Below, one piece after another: positions 62,776-64,000 of a DNA stretch of 64,000 nucleotides. Under the pieces are notes generated by a model. It was not told the origin of the DNA, searched no databases, and saw nothing but the letters and a program-made list of their open reading frames with translations. Position numbers and translations under genes: made by a program. Source of the stretch: Owenia fusiformis. Taxonomy: Eukaryota; Annelida; Polychaeta; Sabellida; Oweniidae. Position 1 is the stretch's first letter. Every line of letters begins with the position of its first letter. The stretch spans positions 4,765,169-4,829,168 of the forward strand of contig CAIIXF020000010.1 of NCBI GenBank assembly GCA_903813345.2. Direction: 5' to 3'.

Positions 62776-64000
62776 TATAAGAATCAGAGAAATTAAAAAG
62801 GAATGAAAATACTATATTTGTGGTACAATTTTTGATAAAGCGATATTTAAATTTACATGCCAAACTCTCATAATATACAATTTTTTGTTCTATTCATTTT
62901 AACTCTGAAATCATGCCTTATTTCACTAAAGGACCATTTCTATATAAAAAAATTATAAAATCTCAGTCCCTACGGTCCCTCGGGTTGATATATTGTATTT
63001 CCCTCAGATATACCCTAAACCTCCCATTAAATAACCACTATATATTCAATACATAGTTTCCAATATGTTGATCACAGAAAACAATTTCAGTAGAGTGAAG
63101 GAATTCTAAAACCTCAATATTTTGGATCTGATTATTGGTAATCTCTACCTTGTTTTTACCATGTTAATGACGCGTAGCTAGAAATCACCTGATCCATGTT
63201 GCAGCGTATCAAAATCAATAATGCTGTTAAAAATAGATAAATGGATCACCTATTTTTACAGTGGCTATGATCAATATTTAACCGCATTGTGTCATTCATT
63301 TTCAATGAACTCCCATTTTTCATATTTTTCATCATGTGTTAAAAAAACAAGGCAAATGTTCACCTCAGAATGACCTGAAAGTACCGCAAGGGTATGACGT
63401 ACTAACCTTTAAGTTAGTTTCCATGCTTTACATGTTTCATGACCATTCTATATAAAAAATATAAAATCTCATTTTGAGTATATTTCAACAATTTTATAAC
63501 ATTCGCCCCGATCACTTCCTTGTTGATAATCCATCTTTAAGTTCCATTTATTTAATAATATCAACATATACACCATGAAAACATTGATTAATGATTTTCT
63601 TTGATCTAAAGTGGGTTAATGATTATTGCTGATGACGAGGTAAAACAAGGTAAAATTAGCTGAACTTGAAGTATTGATTTCATGCTTTTTGTCTGCATTG
63701 ACAGTGAAATTAATTTAGTTACATCTGTACTATTATGTGTATTTTTTCATTTCTTATGAATTCCATTTCAATCTTGGGAGGTGGGATTAATTTTTCTGAG
63801 GAACATGCATCTTTTTATTGATAGATATGCCTAGGTCACATTTGCTCTGATTCATCGGCCAGCGCCAGACAGATTGAGTATATTGTTCAAAATTGAAGGT
63901 CAAATCTCACATTTGAGGTCAGATGTGAACTCCTGAGAACTTGTACATGATTTAGAAAAAGTTTGGTCAATTTGAAGCAAGTTGAAGTCAGTTTTGAACA

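Larger units (their letters stand above)
57462..64000. other. Right-end region without recognised gene
   Basis: AT-rich, with many stops in all frames. Contents: a TA-flanked TIR element (58246-58860), two hairpins (61563-61620, 61916-61971), a MITE copy (62379-62497) and an interspersed repeat (62655-62775). No conserved domain in any short ORF. Confidence 0.6.

Overview
The window is nuclear DNA of an invertebrate animal. Genes are split into many short exons with GT-AG introns of about 0.2-2 kb, the non-coding DNA is AT-rich, and small terminal-inverted-repeat (TIR) transposons and minisatellites are dense. The protein families are bilaterian, and the encoded proteins match vertebrate family lengths and motif order while diverging clearly in sequence. 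A marine non-vertebrate bilaterian (lophotrochozoan or non-chordate deuterostome) is my inference; the sequence alone does not give the species.

Layout. (1) 323-6580, minus strand: most of a BBX (bobby sox) HMG-box transcription factor, seven exons, 3' end off the left edge and probably lacking its first exon(s). (2) 6581-14183: gene-poor DNA with a decayed mariner element carrying about 200-bp TIRs, a 1.6-kb 29-bp minisatellite with palindromic cores, and the presumed 5' region of the myosin gene. (3) 14184-33029, plus strand: a complete class I long-tailed myosin of the MYO1E/MYO1F type. Its 25 coding exons splice in frame to 1,110 residues: motor, one IQ motif, TH1, basic and proline-rich TH2, and SH3. 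(4) 33030-37615: region between two convergent genes, with a 31-bp minisatellite and foldback elements. (5) 37616-44496, minus strand: a complete 410-residue kelch-repeat protein in eight exons, with a candidate N-myristoylation start and an acidic loop. (6) About 44500-44840: a short promoter-like interval with a perfect CRE, possibly bidirectional. (7) 44840-56003: an 11-kb stretch without recognised coding sequence, holding several TIR elements; it may be the first intron of the next gene. (8) 56086-57429, plus strand: an F-box protein of 447 residues in a single coding exon. (9) 57430-64000: downstream DNA with one TA-flanked TIR element and scattered repeats.

The four genes do not form a known pathway. 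BBX and F-box proteins act in nuclear transcription and ubiquitin-ligase substrate recognition, the myosin works at the cortical actin-membrane interface, and the kelch protein is probably a scaffold. I found no operon-like arrangement. What sets the window apart is its repeat content: two cases where exon sequence is echoed inside the adjacent intron, a 33-bp minisatellite apparently seeded from a transposon end, and a 1.66-kb TIR element built almost wholly from a GCGGTAG-type motif.
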